Source of the DNA: Ensifer sp. LC11
Lineage (GTDB): Bacteria; Pseudomonadota; Alphaproteobacteria; Rhizobiales; Rhizobiaceae
Reading direction: 5' to 3'
NCBI RefSeq assembly: GCF_001695835.1
Contig: NZ_MBSO01000073.1
Coordinates: 62,001-126,000 of the forward strand
DNA length: 64,000 bases
Both the position numbers and the translations under genes were made by a program. The notes under the pieces were generated by a model. That model was not told the DNA's origin. It searched no databases and saw nothing but the letters and a program-made list of their open reading frames with translations. Position 1 is the stretch's first letter. Every line of letters begins with the position of its first letter. Of the stretch, positions 16,968-25,182 are shown piece by piece.

Positions 16968-17846
16968 ATGAAGCATACGCCCTACGACGGTTCCTCCAAA
17001 CCCTTCACCATCGGCCTTGCGCAGCTTGATCCCGATCGCTGGATCGAGCCTGACGAACGACTGCAGCACTATCTGGACGAAAAAAGGCGTCTCCTTTCGC
17101 AAGCCCGCGGCGCGGTCTTTGCCGCGGCGGACGGCACGGAAGACGCCCAGCGCGAACTGCTCGCCGTGCTCGCCGATCATCTTCCGGCCAGATATCCTGA
17201 GATCTACCGGCGAGACGGCGACACGATGATCGTCGGCGAGGAGCGCGTCGCGCTTAAGGGCGACGCCCCGCTGGTCGTCGCCGGATCGCTCGTCCAGGAC
17301 GATCTCGTCCTCATGCAAAGGACCGACGACGGGTGGCGGCTCAGGGCCGGCTATGTCGCCTTTCCCTCCTCCTGGGCGCTCGGCGAGAAATACGGCCGCA
17401 CGATGGACGAGATCCACGCGCCGGTTCCAGGCTTCGAGCACGGAACCCGCAATGCCGAACTGATTGCCCGCATGTTCGACAATCTTCCGCCCGGCCGTTT
17501 CGTCGAGCGCTTCAACTGGGCGGTCAACGTCGATGGCGCGCTGCACCTGCCGAAATCAAAGTCGGAAGGCGTTGCAGCCAGTGCGATCGAGATGACCGAG
17601 GAGCGAACCTTCATCCGCATCGAGCGGCAGACGCTGCGCAAACTGCCGATGACGGGGGCGATCGTCTTCACGATCCGGATTTACTCCGACCCGCTCGCGA
17701 TGCTGCGAAGCCGCCCGGATGCCAGAGCGCTGGCCCTCTCTTTCGTCGAGCAACTGCACGCCCTGACGTTGCCGCAGGCCGCCTACAAGGGGCTTGTCAG
17801 CAAGCGCGACGGGCTCGTCGCGGCTCTGCTGAAGATCGCCGGTTAA
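16968..17846 (+). CDS. DUF3445 (heme-dependent N-demethylase-like) protein
   Basis: A 292-residue protein matching DUF3445, the family that includes heme-dependent oxidative N-demethylase subunits. Typical segments are FTIGLAQLDPDRWIEPDE, LVVAGSLVQDDLVLM, GYVAFPSSWALGEKYGRTMDEIHAPVP, RFVERFNWAVN and the late FTIRIYSDPL. Some members act on dimethylamine-type substrates; the rhizobial protein has no proven role. The ATG at 16968 is preferred over an upstream TTG. It is divergent from the PAS-GGDEF gene. Confidence 0.8.
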   Translation: MKHTPYDGSSKPFTIGLAQLDPDRWIEPDERLQHYLDEKRRLLSQARGAVFAAADGTEDAQRELLAVLADHLPARYPEIYRRDGDTMIVGEERVALKGDAPLVVAGSLVQDDLVLMQRTDDGWRLRAGYVAFPSSWALGEKYGRTMDEIHAPVPGFEHGTRNAELIARMFDNLPPGRFVERFNWAVNVDGALHLPKSKSEGVAASAIEMTEERTFIRIERQTLRKLPMTGAIVFTIRIYSDPLAMLRSRPDARALALSFVEQLHALTLPQAAYKGLVSKRDGLVAALLKIAG

Positions 17847-18041
17847 GCACCATCTCAAATAGCGGTTGACCTGCCCGCTCTTTATTGTGACAGCAATCTA
17901 TGCTCTACAGCGCCCGCGTGCCGCACCCGGCACCGAAGGCCGCTGCGGCACACCCATCAAGCTGGAACAGCGGCGCCAGCCGCTTCCTCATGCTTAGTCA
18001 CCCACCGTCACAGGGAAAGTTTTCTCAGGAGTAAGACAAAA

Positions 18042-19493
18042 ATGGCAGATACCACCTACCCGGTTTACGGCGAGATCACCGGTCCGGTCGTCATGATCGG
18101 TTTCGGTTCGATCGGTCGCGGCACCCTGCCGCTGATCGAGCGCCACTTCAAATACGACAAGAACCGGTTGATCGTGGTCGAACCCCGTGAGGATGCCGGC
18201 GACAACGAGATTTTCGAGCGTCATGGCGTGCGTCACGTTCGCGCTCATGTGACGAAGGACAACTACAAGGAACTGCTGAAGCCGCTGCTCACCGAAGGTG
18301 AAGGCCAGGGCTTCTGCGTCAACCTGTCGGTCGACACCGGCTCGCTCGACCTGATCAAGCTGTGCCGCAAGCTCGACGTTCTCTACATCGACACGGTCGT
18401 TGAGCCGTGGCTCGGCTTCTACTTCGACGCCGAGATGGACAATGCCGACCGCACCAACTACGCGCTGCGCGAAACTGTCCGCAAGGAAAAGGAAAAGAAC
18501 CCGGGCGGCACCACGGCCGTTTCCACCTGCGGCGCCAACCCGGGCATGGTCTCCTGGTTCGTCAAGCAGGGCCTGCTCAACCTCGCCAACGACCTCGGCG
18601 TGAAGTACGACGAACCGCATCAGGACGACCGCGAAGGCTGGGCGAAACTGATGAAGAAGGTCGGCGTCAAAGGCGTTCACATCGCCGAGCGCGACACCCA
18701 GCGCACCAAGAACCCGAAGCCTTTCAACACCTTCTGGAACACCTGGTCGGTCGAAGGCTTCATCTCGGAAGGTTTGCAGCCGGCCGAACTGGGCTGGGGC
18801 ACCCACGAGAACTGGATGCCGAAGAACGCCAAGAAGCACAAGAAGGGCTGCAAGGCGGCTATCTACCTGGAGCAGCCAGGCGCCAACACCCGCGTGCGCA
18901 CCTGGTGCCCGACGCCCGGCCCGCAGTACGGCTTCCTCGTCACCCACAATGAGGCAATCTCAATCTCGGACTTCTTCACCGTTCGCGACAAGGACGGCGA
19001 AGTAACCTACCGCCCGACCTGCCACTACGCCTATCACCCGGCCAACGACGCCGTTTTGTCGCTGCACGAGATGTTCGGCAACGGCGGCAACGCCCAGCCG
19101 GTACACCACGTCCTTGACGAAAAGGAACTGGTCGACGGCGTCGACGAGCTCGGCGTGCTGCTCTACGGCCATGACAAGAACGCCTACTGGTTCGGTTCGC
19201 GCCTGTCGCTGGACGAAACCCGCCGCATCGCTCCGTACCAGAACGCGACCGGCCTGCAGGTAACCTCGGCGGTTCTGGCTGGCATGGTCTGGGCCATCGA
19301 AAACCCGAAGTCCGGCATCGTCGAAGCCGACGAGATGGACTACAAGCGGTGCCTCGAAGTGCAGCTGCCCTATCTCGGTCCGGTTGAAGGCCACTACACC
19401 GACTGGACCCCGCTCGACGGCCGTCCGGGCCTCTTCCCGGAAGAGATCGACACCAAGGATCCGTGGCAGTTCAAGAACATCCTCGTTCGCTAA
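18042..19493 (+). CDS. hss: Homospermidine synthase
   Basis: A 483-residue NAD-dependent enzyme that makes sym-homospermidine from putrescine (and spermidine), the main polyamine pathway product in rhizobia. It begins MADTTYPVYGEITGPVVMIGFGSIGRGTLPL, with the GFGSIGRG dinucleotide-binding loop, and has the family segments STCGANPGMVSWFVKQ and TWCPTPGPQYGFLVTHNE. Length is as expected. A ribosome-binding site (CAGGAG) precedes the ATG, after an untranslated region of nearly 200 bp, and a strong terminator follows, so it appears monocistronic. Confidence 0.96.
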   Translation: MADTTYPVYGEITGPVVMIGFGSIGRGTLPLIERHFKYDKNRLIVVEPREDAGDNEIFERHGVRHVRAHVTKDNYKELLKPLLTEGEGQGFCVNLSVDTGSLDLIKLCRKLDVLYIDTVVEPWLGFYFDAEMDNADRTNYALRETVRKEKEKNPGGTTAVSTCGANPGMVSWFVKQGLLNLANDLGVKYDEPHQDDREGWAKLMKKVGVKGVHIAERDTQRTKNPKPFNTFWNTWSVEGFISEGLQPAELGWGTHENWMPKNAKKHKKGCKAAIYLEQPGANTRVRTWCPTPGPQYGFLVTHNEAISISDFFTVRDKDGEVTYRPTCHYAYHPANDAVLSLHEMFGNGGNAQPVHHVLDEKELVDGVDELGVLLYGHDKNAYWFGSRLSLDETRRIAPYQNATGLQVTSAVLAGMVWAIENPKSGIVEADEMDYKRCLEVQLPYLGPVEGHYTDWTPLDGRPGLFPEEIDTKDPWQFKNILVR

Positions 19494-19517
19494 GCCTTTG
19501 ACGCGCTAGCGCATCCG

Positions 19518-19550
19518 GCCCTGGGGCATAGCTGTGCCCCGGGGCTTTTT
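19518..19550 (+). terminator. Intrinsic terminator of hss
   Basis: Arms GCCCTGGGGCA (19518-19528) and TGCCCCGGGGC (19535-19545) with one wobble pair, followed by TTTTT. Confidence 0.9.
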
Positions 19551-19564
19551 ACCCCCTGCCTGGT

Positions 19565-19660
19565 TCCTTTGATCGCAGCCGATCAAAGGACAAAAACATG
19601 CAGCAATTCAAAATGCTACAGCGGCGTTTGCTCGTCTGATAAGACACGCGGCGCTGCAAA
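19565..19660. repeat. Inverted repeat plus rhizobial intergenic repeat, copy 2
   Basis: First a perfect inverted repeat TCCTTTGATCG (19565-19575) / CGATCAAAGGA (19580-19590). It is followed by ACATGCAGCAATTCAAAATG, CTACAGCGGCG and, after GTCTGATAAGAC, CGCGGCGCTG, which closely resemble a dispersed Sinorhizobium repeat that forms a long imperfect hairpin. The rest of 19494-19768 holds no gene. Confidence 0.55.
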
Positions 19661-19768
19661 TGGGAAAAGCCTGAGGCAGCACCCTGTCACTCTTGCTTTC
19701 AACTCATGATCGCGGCATGGTCAGCCGGACTGAAACAACCGCTCGGCCCAACGCGGGGGAAATCGCCT

Positions 19769-20140
19769 ATGAAGCCATTCGCAGTTCTGACCCTACTCGC
19801 AACCGCAGCGGCCCTGGCCTCCTGCCAGTCGTCGCCCAGGGTCTACGATGGGGGCGGTCCGCCGGCACAACAGGCGAGCGGCGTCGAAGGCTCCTGGGTC
19901 GATCCGAACGGCATTGTCTCGACCTTTGCAGGTGGCACCTTCTCGACCCGCACGACCGATACCAATCAGCTGCTTGCCTCCGGCAACTACGTCAAGACGA
20001 GCCCGACGCTTGTCGAGATCAACATGACCTCGCTGGTGCGCAACACCCAGTCCAAGGTCGCCTGCGCTCTGGTCACCCAGAACCAGCTGAACTGCACCAC
20101 CGATGCGGGCGCGCAGTTCTCGCTCGCACGGCGCGGCTAA
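19769..20140 (+). CDS. omp10: Omp10-like outer membrane lipoprotein
   Basis: A 123-residue lipoprotein. The signal sequence [19 protein letters not shown] ends in lipobox LASC, so Cys19 would be lipidated. The mature part ([58 protein letters not shown]) matches Brucella Omp10 closely from memory. Omp10 is a surface-exposed outer membrane lipoprotein of unclear biochemical role. The ATG follows GGGGGA. The longer open frame from an earlier ATG would bury the lipobox. A strong terminator follows. Confidence 0.88.
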   Translation: MKPFAVLTLLATAAALASCQSSPRVYDGGGPPAQQASGVEGSWVDPNGIVSTFAGGTFSTRTTDTNQLLASGNYVKTSPTLVEINMTSLVRNTQSKVACALVTQNQLNCTTDAGAQFSLARRG

Positions 20141-20162
20141 TTGAGAAAACCGGCAAGTACCA

Positions 20163-20187
20163 AGGGCCCCTCGGGGCCCTTTTTTTC
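20163..20187 (+). terminator. Intrinsic terminator of the Omp10-like gene
   Basis: AGGGCCCC (20163-20170), TC, GGGGCCCT (20173-20180), then a run of seven T's. Confidence 0.92.
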
Positions 20188-20369
20188 GTTGCAGGGCCGC
20201 GGTTTAACCTCGTTGCAAATCTGACAACCGGAGCACGGTTTTAGCGCTTGAAGTCGCCTTCAAGTGATGAAAACATCCGCCCCGGCAAAGCCACCCCGAT
20301 CGTGGGGACCGGATCCCGTTGGCGGCTTCGGATACGGTCGGATGACAACAGGCAAAACAGGAGAACATC

Positions 20370-22247
20370 ATGATCAGACATGTGCGGACCGGCCTGATGA
20401 CCGCGTCCATTCTTGCCCTTTCTTCGGGCGCAGCCTTCGCCGATTATGACTTGAACATCCTGCATATCAACGACCTCCATTCGCGTATCGAATCGATCAA
20501 CAAGTTCGATTCGACCTGCTCGGCGGAAGAGGAAGGCAAGAACGAGTGCTTCGGCGGCGTCGCCCGCCTGAAAGCCCTGATCGACCAGAAGCGCCAGGAA
20601 CTCTCCGGCAAGAACGTGCTGCTCCTCAACGCCGGCGACAACTTCCAGGGCTCGCTGTTCTTCACCACCTACAAGGGCCTGGCCGAAGCCGAATTCCTCA
20701 ACCTGATGAAGTTCGACGCGATGACCGTCGGCAACCATGAATTCGACGAGAGCGAAGATGGCCTCGCCGGCTTCCTCGACAAGATCGCCTTCCCGGTCGT
20801 CACCGCCAACGTGCTGCCAAGCCACAAGTCGAAGATCGGTGACCGCATCAAGCCGTCGATCGTGCTCGAGGTTGGCGGCCAGAAGGTCGGTATCGTCGGC
20901 GCCGTTGCGAACGACACCCCGGAACTCTCCTCCCCCGGCCCGGACATCCTGATCGGCGACGACGTCGCCACCACCACCGCAGCGGTCGAGGAACTGAAGA
21001 AGCAGGGCGTCGACAAGATCATCGCGCTCACCCATGTCGGCTATCCGCGCGATCTCGCAGCCATCGCCAAGATCCCCGACGTTGACGTTGTCGTCGGCGG
21101 CCATTCGCACAGCCTGCTGTCAAACACCGATGCAAAGGCGGAAGGCCCCTACCCGACGATGGTTGACAACCCCGGCGGCTACAAGGTTCCGGTGGTCCAG
21201 GCCGCCTCCTACACCAAGTATCTCGGCGATCTCGTCGTCACCTTCGACGACAAGGGCGTCGTCAAGGCGGCCAAGGGCGATCCGATCCTGGTCGATTCTT
21301 CGGTCAAGCCGGATGAGGCCGTACTGGCGCGCGTTGCCGAACTCGGCAAGCCGATCGAGGAGCTGCGCAACAAGATCATCGCCAAGACCGAAGCGCCGAT
21401 CGACGGCAAGCGCGAGAATTGCCGCGCCAAGGAATGCGAGATGGGCAGCCTCGTCGCTGACGCCATGCTCGACCGCGTCAAGGGCCAGGGTGTCACCATC
21501 GCGATCACCAATGGCGGGGGCCTGCGCGCCTCCATCGACGGTGGCGACGTTTCGATGGGCGAAGTCATCACCGTGCTGCCGTTCCAGAACACGGTGGCGA
21601 CTTTCCAGATCAAGGGTGACGGCATCCGCGCCGCGCTGGAAAACGGTCTTAGCAAGCTCGAAGAGCCCGGCGGCCGCTTCCCGCAGGTGGCCGGCATGAA
21701 GTATTCCTTCGACAAGTCGAAGCCGGTCGGCAGCCGCGTCGTCTCGGTCGAGGTGAAGGAAGGCGAAGGCTACGTCGCGCTCGATCCGGCAAAGACCTAT
21801 TCGCTCGTCACCAACAACTACATGCGCAATGGCGGTGACGGCTACGCCGTCTTCAAGGAAAAGGGTGAGAACGCCTACGACTACGGTCCGGGCCTCGAAA
21901 CCGTACTTGCCGACTACCTCGCAGCCCACCAGCCGTTCAAGCCCTATACCGACGGCCGCATCACCGAGGTCGCGTCTGCCGCAGGTGCGGCAACGGCGGA
22001 ACCGGTTGCCGAAGCAAAGCCTGCTGCCGACGCTACGGCAACGCAGCCGGCAGCGACTTCCGGTGCTACAACGGCTGCAGCCAGCGGTCCGCAGAAGCAT
22101 GTGATTGCCAAGGGCGATACGCTTTGGGATCTCGCCAAGTCGTTCTATGGCGATGGTGCGCTCTGGGCAAAGATCTCCGATGCCAACGGCAAGCCGGCTC
22201 CACGCCACCTGCATGTCGGCACCGAACTGGAGATTCCGGCGAAGTAA
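20370..22247 (+). CDS. UshA-like 5'-nucleotidase with C-terminal LysM domain
   Basis: A 625-residue periplasmic protein. A signal peptide (MTASILALSSGAAFA) precedes a calcineurin-like metallophosphoesterase domain with the metal motifs ILHINDLHS, NAGDNFQG, VGNHEFDE and VVGGHSHS, then the 5'-nucleotidase C-terminal domain (ITNGGGLRASID, LVTNNYMRNGGDGY). After an Ala/Pro/Thr-rich linker (about residues 535-575) a LysM domain ends the protein (HVIAKGDTLWDLAKSFYGD ... LEIPAK). It likely hydrolyses nucleotides or UDP-sugars and is tethered to peptidoglycan by LysM. The LysM fusion is not found in E. coli UshA. Confidence 0.9.
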   Translation: MIRHVRTGLMTASILALSSGAAFADYDLNILHINDLHSRIESINKFDSTCSAEEEGKNECFGGVARLKALIDQKRQELSGKNVLLLNAGDNFQGSLFFTTYKGLAEAEFLNLMKFDAMTVGNHEFDESEDGLAGFLDKIAFPVVTANVLPSHKSKIGDRIKPSIVLEVGGQKVGIVGAVANDTPELSSPGPDILIGDDVATTTAAVEELKKQGVDKIIALTHVGYPRDLAAIAKIPDVDVVVGGHSHSLLSNTDAKAEGPYPTMVDNPGGYKVPVVQAASYTKYLGDLVVTFDDKGVVKAAKGDPILVDSSVKPDEAVLARVAELGKPIEELRNKIIAKTEAPIDGKRENCRAKECEMGSLVADAMLDRVKGQGVTIAITNGGGLRASIDGGDVSMGEVITVLPFQNTVATFQIKGDGIRAALENGLSKLEEPGGRFPQVAGMKYSFDKSKPVGSRVVSVEVKEGEGYVALDPAKTYSLVTNNYMRNGGDGYAVFKEKGENAYDYGPGLETVLADYLAAHQPFKPYTDGRITEVASAAGAATAEPVAEAKPAADATATQPAATSGATTAAASGPQKHVIAKGDTLWDLAKSFYGDGALWAKISDANGKPAPRHLHVGTELEIPAK

Positions 22248-22267
22248 GACAATTTGCCTCTGCCTAG

Positions 22268-22306
22268 AAAGCCGGCGCGGGCTTCCCCGCGCCGGCTTTT
22301 CTTTTT
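22268..22306 (+). terminator. Intrinsic terminator of the nucleotidase gene
   Basis: Perfect 11-bp arms GCCGGCGCGGG (22271-22281) and CCCGCGCCGGC (22286-22296), then TTTTCTTTTT. Confidence 0.92.
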
Positions 22307-22375
22307 AGAAGGACTGGAAACTGAAGGCTCCAAACGGAAGCGGTGTCCCAATGTGGGGACCCGACGGGGATCAAG

Positions 22376-23413
22376 ATGACCGAACAGCTTGCCATGACCA
22401 CTCCTGCCAGCCACCCGCCCGTGCAATCTGGAAAGGTCGGCGTTCTCCTGGTCAATCTCGGCACGCCCGACGGCACCGACTACACCTCGATGCGTCGTTA
22501 CCTGAAGGAGTTCCTGACGGACCGCCGGGTCATCGAATGGTCGCGGCTGTTCTGGTACCCGATCCTGTTCGGTATCGTGCTCAACACCCGCCCTGGCAAG
22601 GTCGGCAAGGCCTATGAGACGATCTGGAACAAGGATCTGAACGAGAGCTACCTTAGGACCTACACGCGCAATCAGGCGAAACTGATGGCCGAGACTTTCG
22701 CTGACCAGCCCAACGTGATCGTCGACTGGGGCATGCGCTACGGCCAGCCGTCGATCGCCTCGCGCATGGAAGCCCTGCAGGAGGCCGGTTGCGAACGCAT
22801 CCTCGTCTTCCCGCTCTATCCGCAATATGCGGCCGCCACGACCGCCACCGTCAACGATAAGGCCTTCGAGGCGCTTCTGAAGATGCGCTGGCAACCGGCG
22901 CTGCGCACGGTTCCGCCCTATCACGACGACCCCGTCTATATCGACGCGCTGGCGACCTCGATCGAGCGCCATATGGCGACACTCGACTGGGAGCCGGAAG
23001 TGGTGCTCACCTCCTTCCACGGCATCCCGAAGAGCTATTTCGACAAGGGCGACCCCTATTATTGCCAGTGCCAGAAAACGGCGCGGCTGCTGCGCGAAAA
23101 GCTCGGCTGGTCGAAGGACAAGCTGCAGGTCACCTTCCAGTCGCGTTTCGGCCCTGAGGAATGGCTGCAGCCCTACACCGACAAGACGGTCGAGAAGCTG
23201 GCCCAGGAAGGCGTCAAGCGCATCGCCGTCCTCAATCCCGGCTTCGTTTCCGACTGTCTGGAAACGCTGGAAGAGATCGCCGAGCAGGCAGCGGAAAGCT
23301 TCCACCACAATGGCGGCGAGAAGTTCACGCATATCCCCTGTCTCAACGACAGCGCCGAAGGCATGGCCGTGCTCGAACACGTCGTGCGCCGGGAACTCGC
23401 CGGCTGGCTCTGA
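22376..23413 (+). CDS. hemH: Ferrochelatase
   Basis: Inserts ferrous iron into protoporphyrin IX, the last step of heme synthesis. The 345-residue protein has VGVLLVNLGTPDG near the start and the active-site SFHGIPKSYFDKGDPYYCQC segment with the conserved histidine, and ends with LETLEEI-type sequence (GFVSDCLETLEEI). I place the start at 22376 (MTEQLAMTTP), after GACGGGGATC; an upstream in-frame start at 22343 is possible but has no better site. The gene stands alone between a terminator and a repeat. Confidence 0.95.
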   Translation: MTEQLAMTTPASHPPVQSGKVGVLLVNLGTPDGTDYTSMRRYLKEFLTDRRVIEWSRLFWYPILFGIVLNTRPGKVGKAYETIWNKDLNESYLRTYTRNQAKLMAETFADQPNVIVDWGMRYGQPSIASRMEALQEAGCERILVFPLYPQYAAATTATVNDKAFEALLKMRWQPALRTVPPYHDDPVYIDALATSIERHMATLDWEPEVVLTSFHGIPKSYFDKGDPYYCQCQKTARLLREKLGWSKDKLQVTFQSRFGPEEWLQPYTDKTVEKLAQEGVKRIAVLNPGFVSDCLETLEEIAEQAAESFHHNGGEKFTHIPCLNDSAEGMAVLEHVVRRELAGWL

Positions 23414-23508
23414 TTGCGATCTTTGCGGCACCGCTTGAAAACGGACACGCGATCACCACCTCTGGATGAAGGAGAGGCGTCGACGTCAACTCACGTCTGC
23501 GCCATTCT

Positions 23509-23575
23509 AACATTTTGAATCTACGCGCAATCCGCGGAAACCGATTCCGGATGCAACGGGAATGCGCTAGAGTGC
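23509..23575. repeat. Rhizobial intergenic repeat, copy 3
   Basis: AACATTTTGAAT ... TCCGCGGAAACCGATTCCGGA ends with GGGAATGCGCTAGAG. It follows the pattern of a common rhizobial repeat (CATTTTGAAT, then a paired AAACCG / CGGTT-like segment, then GCTCTAGAG-like end). It fills the gap between hemH and the SPFH gene. Confidence 0.55.
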
Positions 23576-23612
23576 AGGCCCAGATCCGGATTGCAATTTA
23601 GGGGGGTATGTC

Positions 23613-24611
23613 TTGGGCGGAATGGATATCGTCGTCATCGGTTTCGTGGTTCTCATCATCCTGGTCCTTTTCATGGGGATCAAGACGGTGCCACAGGGCT
23701 ACCGCTACACGATCGAACGCTTCGGTCGCTATACGAGAACACTCGAGCCGGGCCTGAACCTGATCGTCCCGTTCATCGACCGGATCGGCGCGAAGCTGAA
23801 CGTGATGGAGCAGGTGCTCGACGTTCCGACGCAGGAGGTCATCACCAAGGACAATGCCAGCGTTTCGGCCGACGCAGTCGCCTTCTACCAGATATTGAAC
23901 GCGGCGCAGGCAGCCTACCAGGTGGCCCATCTCGAAAACGCCATCCTCAACCTGACGATGACCAACATCCGTTCGGTCATGGGTTCGATGGACCTCGACG
24001 AACTGCTCTCCAATCGTGACGTGATCAACGAGAAATTGCTGCGCGTCGTTGACGACGCCGCCAATCCCTGGGGCATCAAGATCACCCGCGTCGAGATCAA
24101 GGATATCGCGCCACCGAAGGATCTGGTCGACGCCATGGCCCGCCAGATGAAGGCCGAGCGCGAGAAGCGCGCCCAGGTTCTCGAAGCTGAAGGCGCCCGA
24201 AACGCACAGATCCTCAGGGCCGAAGGCGCCAAGCAGTCAGCGATCCTGGAGGCCGAAGGCCAGCGCGAAGCAGCGTTCCGCGACGCAGAAGCCCGGGAAC
24301 GTCTGGCTGAGGCCGAAGCCAAGGCGACGAAGATGGTCTCCGATGCCATCGCCTCCGGCGACGTACAGGCGATCAACTACTTCGTCGCACAGAAATACAC
24401 CGAGGCGCTCGCCTCGATCGGCACTGCCAACAACCAGAAGATCGTGCTGATGCCGATGGAGGCCTCCGCGCTGATCGGCTCGCTCGGCGGGATCGGCGCG
24501 ATCGCCAGGGAAGTCTTTGGCGACAGCCAGACGGCTTCGCCAGCACGGCAGCGCCAATCGACGCCCCGCACCACCCCCGCCTTTCCGGCCGATCCGTCCC
24601 AAGGAAAATAG
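23613..24611 (+). CDS. qmcA: SPFH/band 7 membrane protein (QmcA-like)
   Basis: A 332-residue member of the stomatin/prohibitin family. One N-terminal membrane helix ([17 protein letters not shown]), an SPFH domain ([25 protein letters not shown]), then a long Glu/Ala-rich coiled coil (about 185-255) and an Ala/Pro tail. Such proteins form large membrane rings and often modulate the FtsH protease. The TTG start is 6 bases after a GGGGGG site; the alternative ATG is three codons later. The NfeD gene follows 3 bp downstream, a classic SPFH-NfeD operon. Confidence 0.9.
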   Translation: MGGMDIVVIGFVVLIILVLFMGIKTVPQGYRYTIERFGRYTRTLEPGLNLIVPFIDRIGAKLNVMEQVLDVPTQEVITKDNASVSADAVAFYQILNAAQAAYQVAHLENAILNLTMTNIRSVMGSMDLDELLSNRDVINEKLLRVVDDAANPWGIKITRVEIKDIAPPKDLVDAMARQMKAEREKRAQVLEAEGARNAQILRAEGAKQSAILEAEGQREAAFRDAEARERLAEAEAKATKMVSDAIASGDVQAINYFVAQKYTEALASIGTANNQKIVLMPMEASALIGSLGGIGAIAREVFGDSQTASPARQRQSTPRTTPAFPADPSQGK

Positions 24612-24614
24612 GCG

Positions 24615-25073
24615 ATGATCGAACGCGCCATTCAAGAACTCGGACCCTGGAGCTGGTGGGTTCTCGGCTTCCTGCTTCTCGCAGCCGAACTCGTCGCTCC
24701 CGGCGTCTTCCTGATCTGGATCGGCATCGCCGCATTGATAACAGGCGCCTTGTCCCTGCTGCTTTGGGAGCTTGGTTTCTGGACCTGGCAAATACAGTTC
24801 GTCCTTTTCGCCATCCTCTCGGTGGTCGCAGTTCTGCTCGGCCGCCGCTTCGTCCTTTCTTCGTCTCATACCACCGACGAACCGCTGCTGAACCAGCGGA
24901 CGGAAAGCCTCGTCGGCCGAACTGCGGTCCTGGAGAAACCAATCGCTGAGGGCCGCGGCCGCATCCGGCTCGACGACACGATCTGGATCGTCGAGGGACC
25001 GGACCTGCCGGCCGGCACACGGGTGCGCGTCGTTTCCACCCATGGCCGAAACCTGACCGTGGAAAGCGCCTGA
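24615..25073 (+). CDS. NfeD-like membrane protein
   Basis: A 152-residue protein with two or three N-terminal membrane helices (WWVLGFLLLAAELVAPGVFLIWIGIAALI and QFVLFAILSVVAVLLG) and a C-terminal OB-fold (SLVGRTAVLEKPIAEGRGRIRLDDTIW). It belongs to the short NfeD1b-type group that partners stomatin/SPFH proteins; it lacks the ClpP-like protease domain of long NfeD. It lies 3 bp after the SPFH gene and should be translated with it. Probable role: membrane quality control together with the SPFH ring. Confidence 0.9.
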   Translation: MIERAIQELGPWSWWVLGFLLLAAELVAPGVFLIWIGIAALITGALSLLLWELGFWTWQIQFVLFAILSVVAVLLGRRFVLSSSHTTDEPLLNQRTESLVGRTAVLEKPIAEGRGRIRLDDTIWIVEGPDLPAGTRVRVVSTHGRNLTVESA

Positions 25074-25182
25074 CCGATAGGCACGTCACCAACAAGCGGC
25101 TGATGCCACGACGTTTTTTCCAGTTGGAAACGATTGCTTAACCACGTCGCTTTACGATTGCGAAAGGATTGCAATCAGGCTC

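Noticed and set aside
17866..17905. Promoter for hss from GTTGACC
   Set aside because: No -10 hexamer at 16-18 bp from the TTGACC; position of the real promoter remains unknown.
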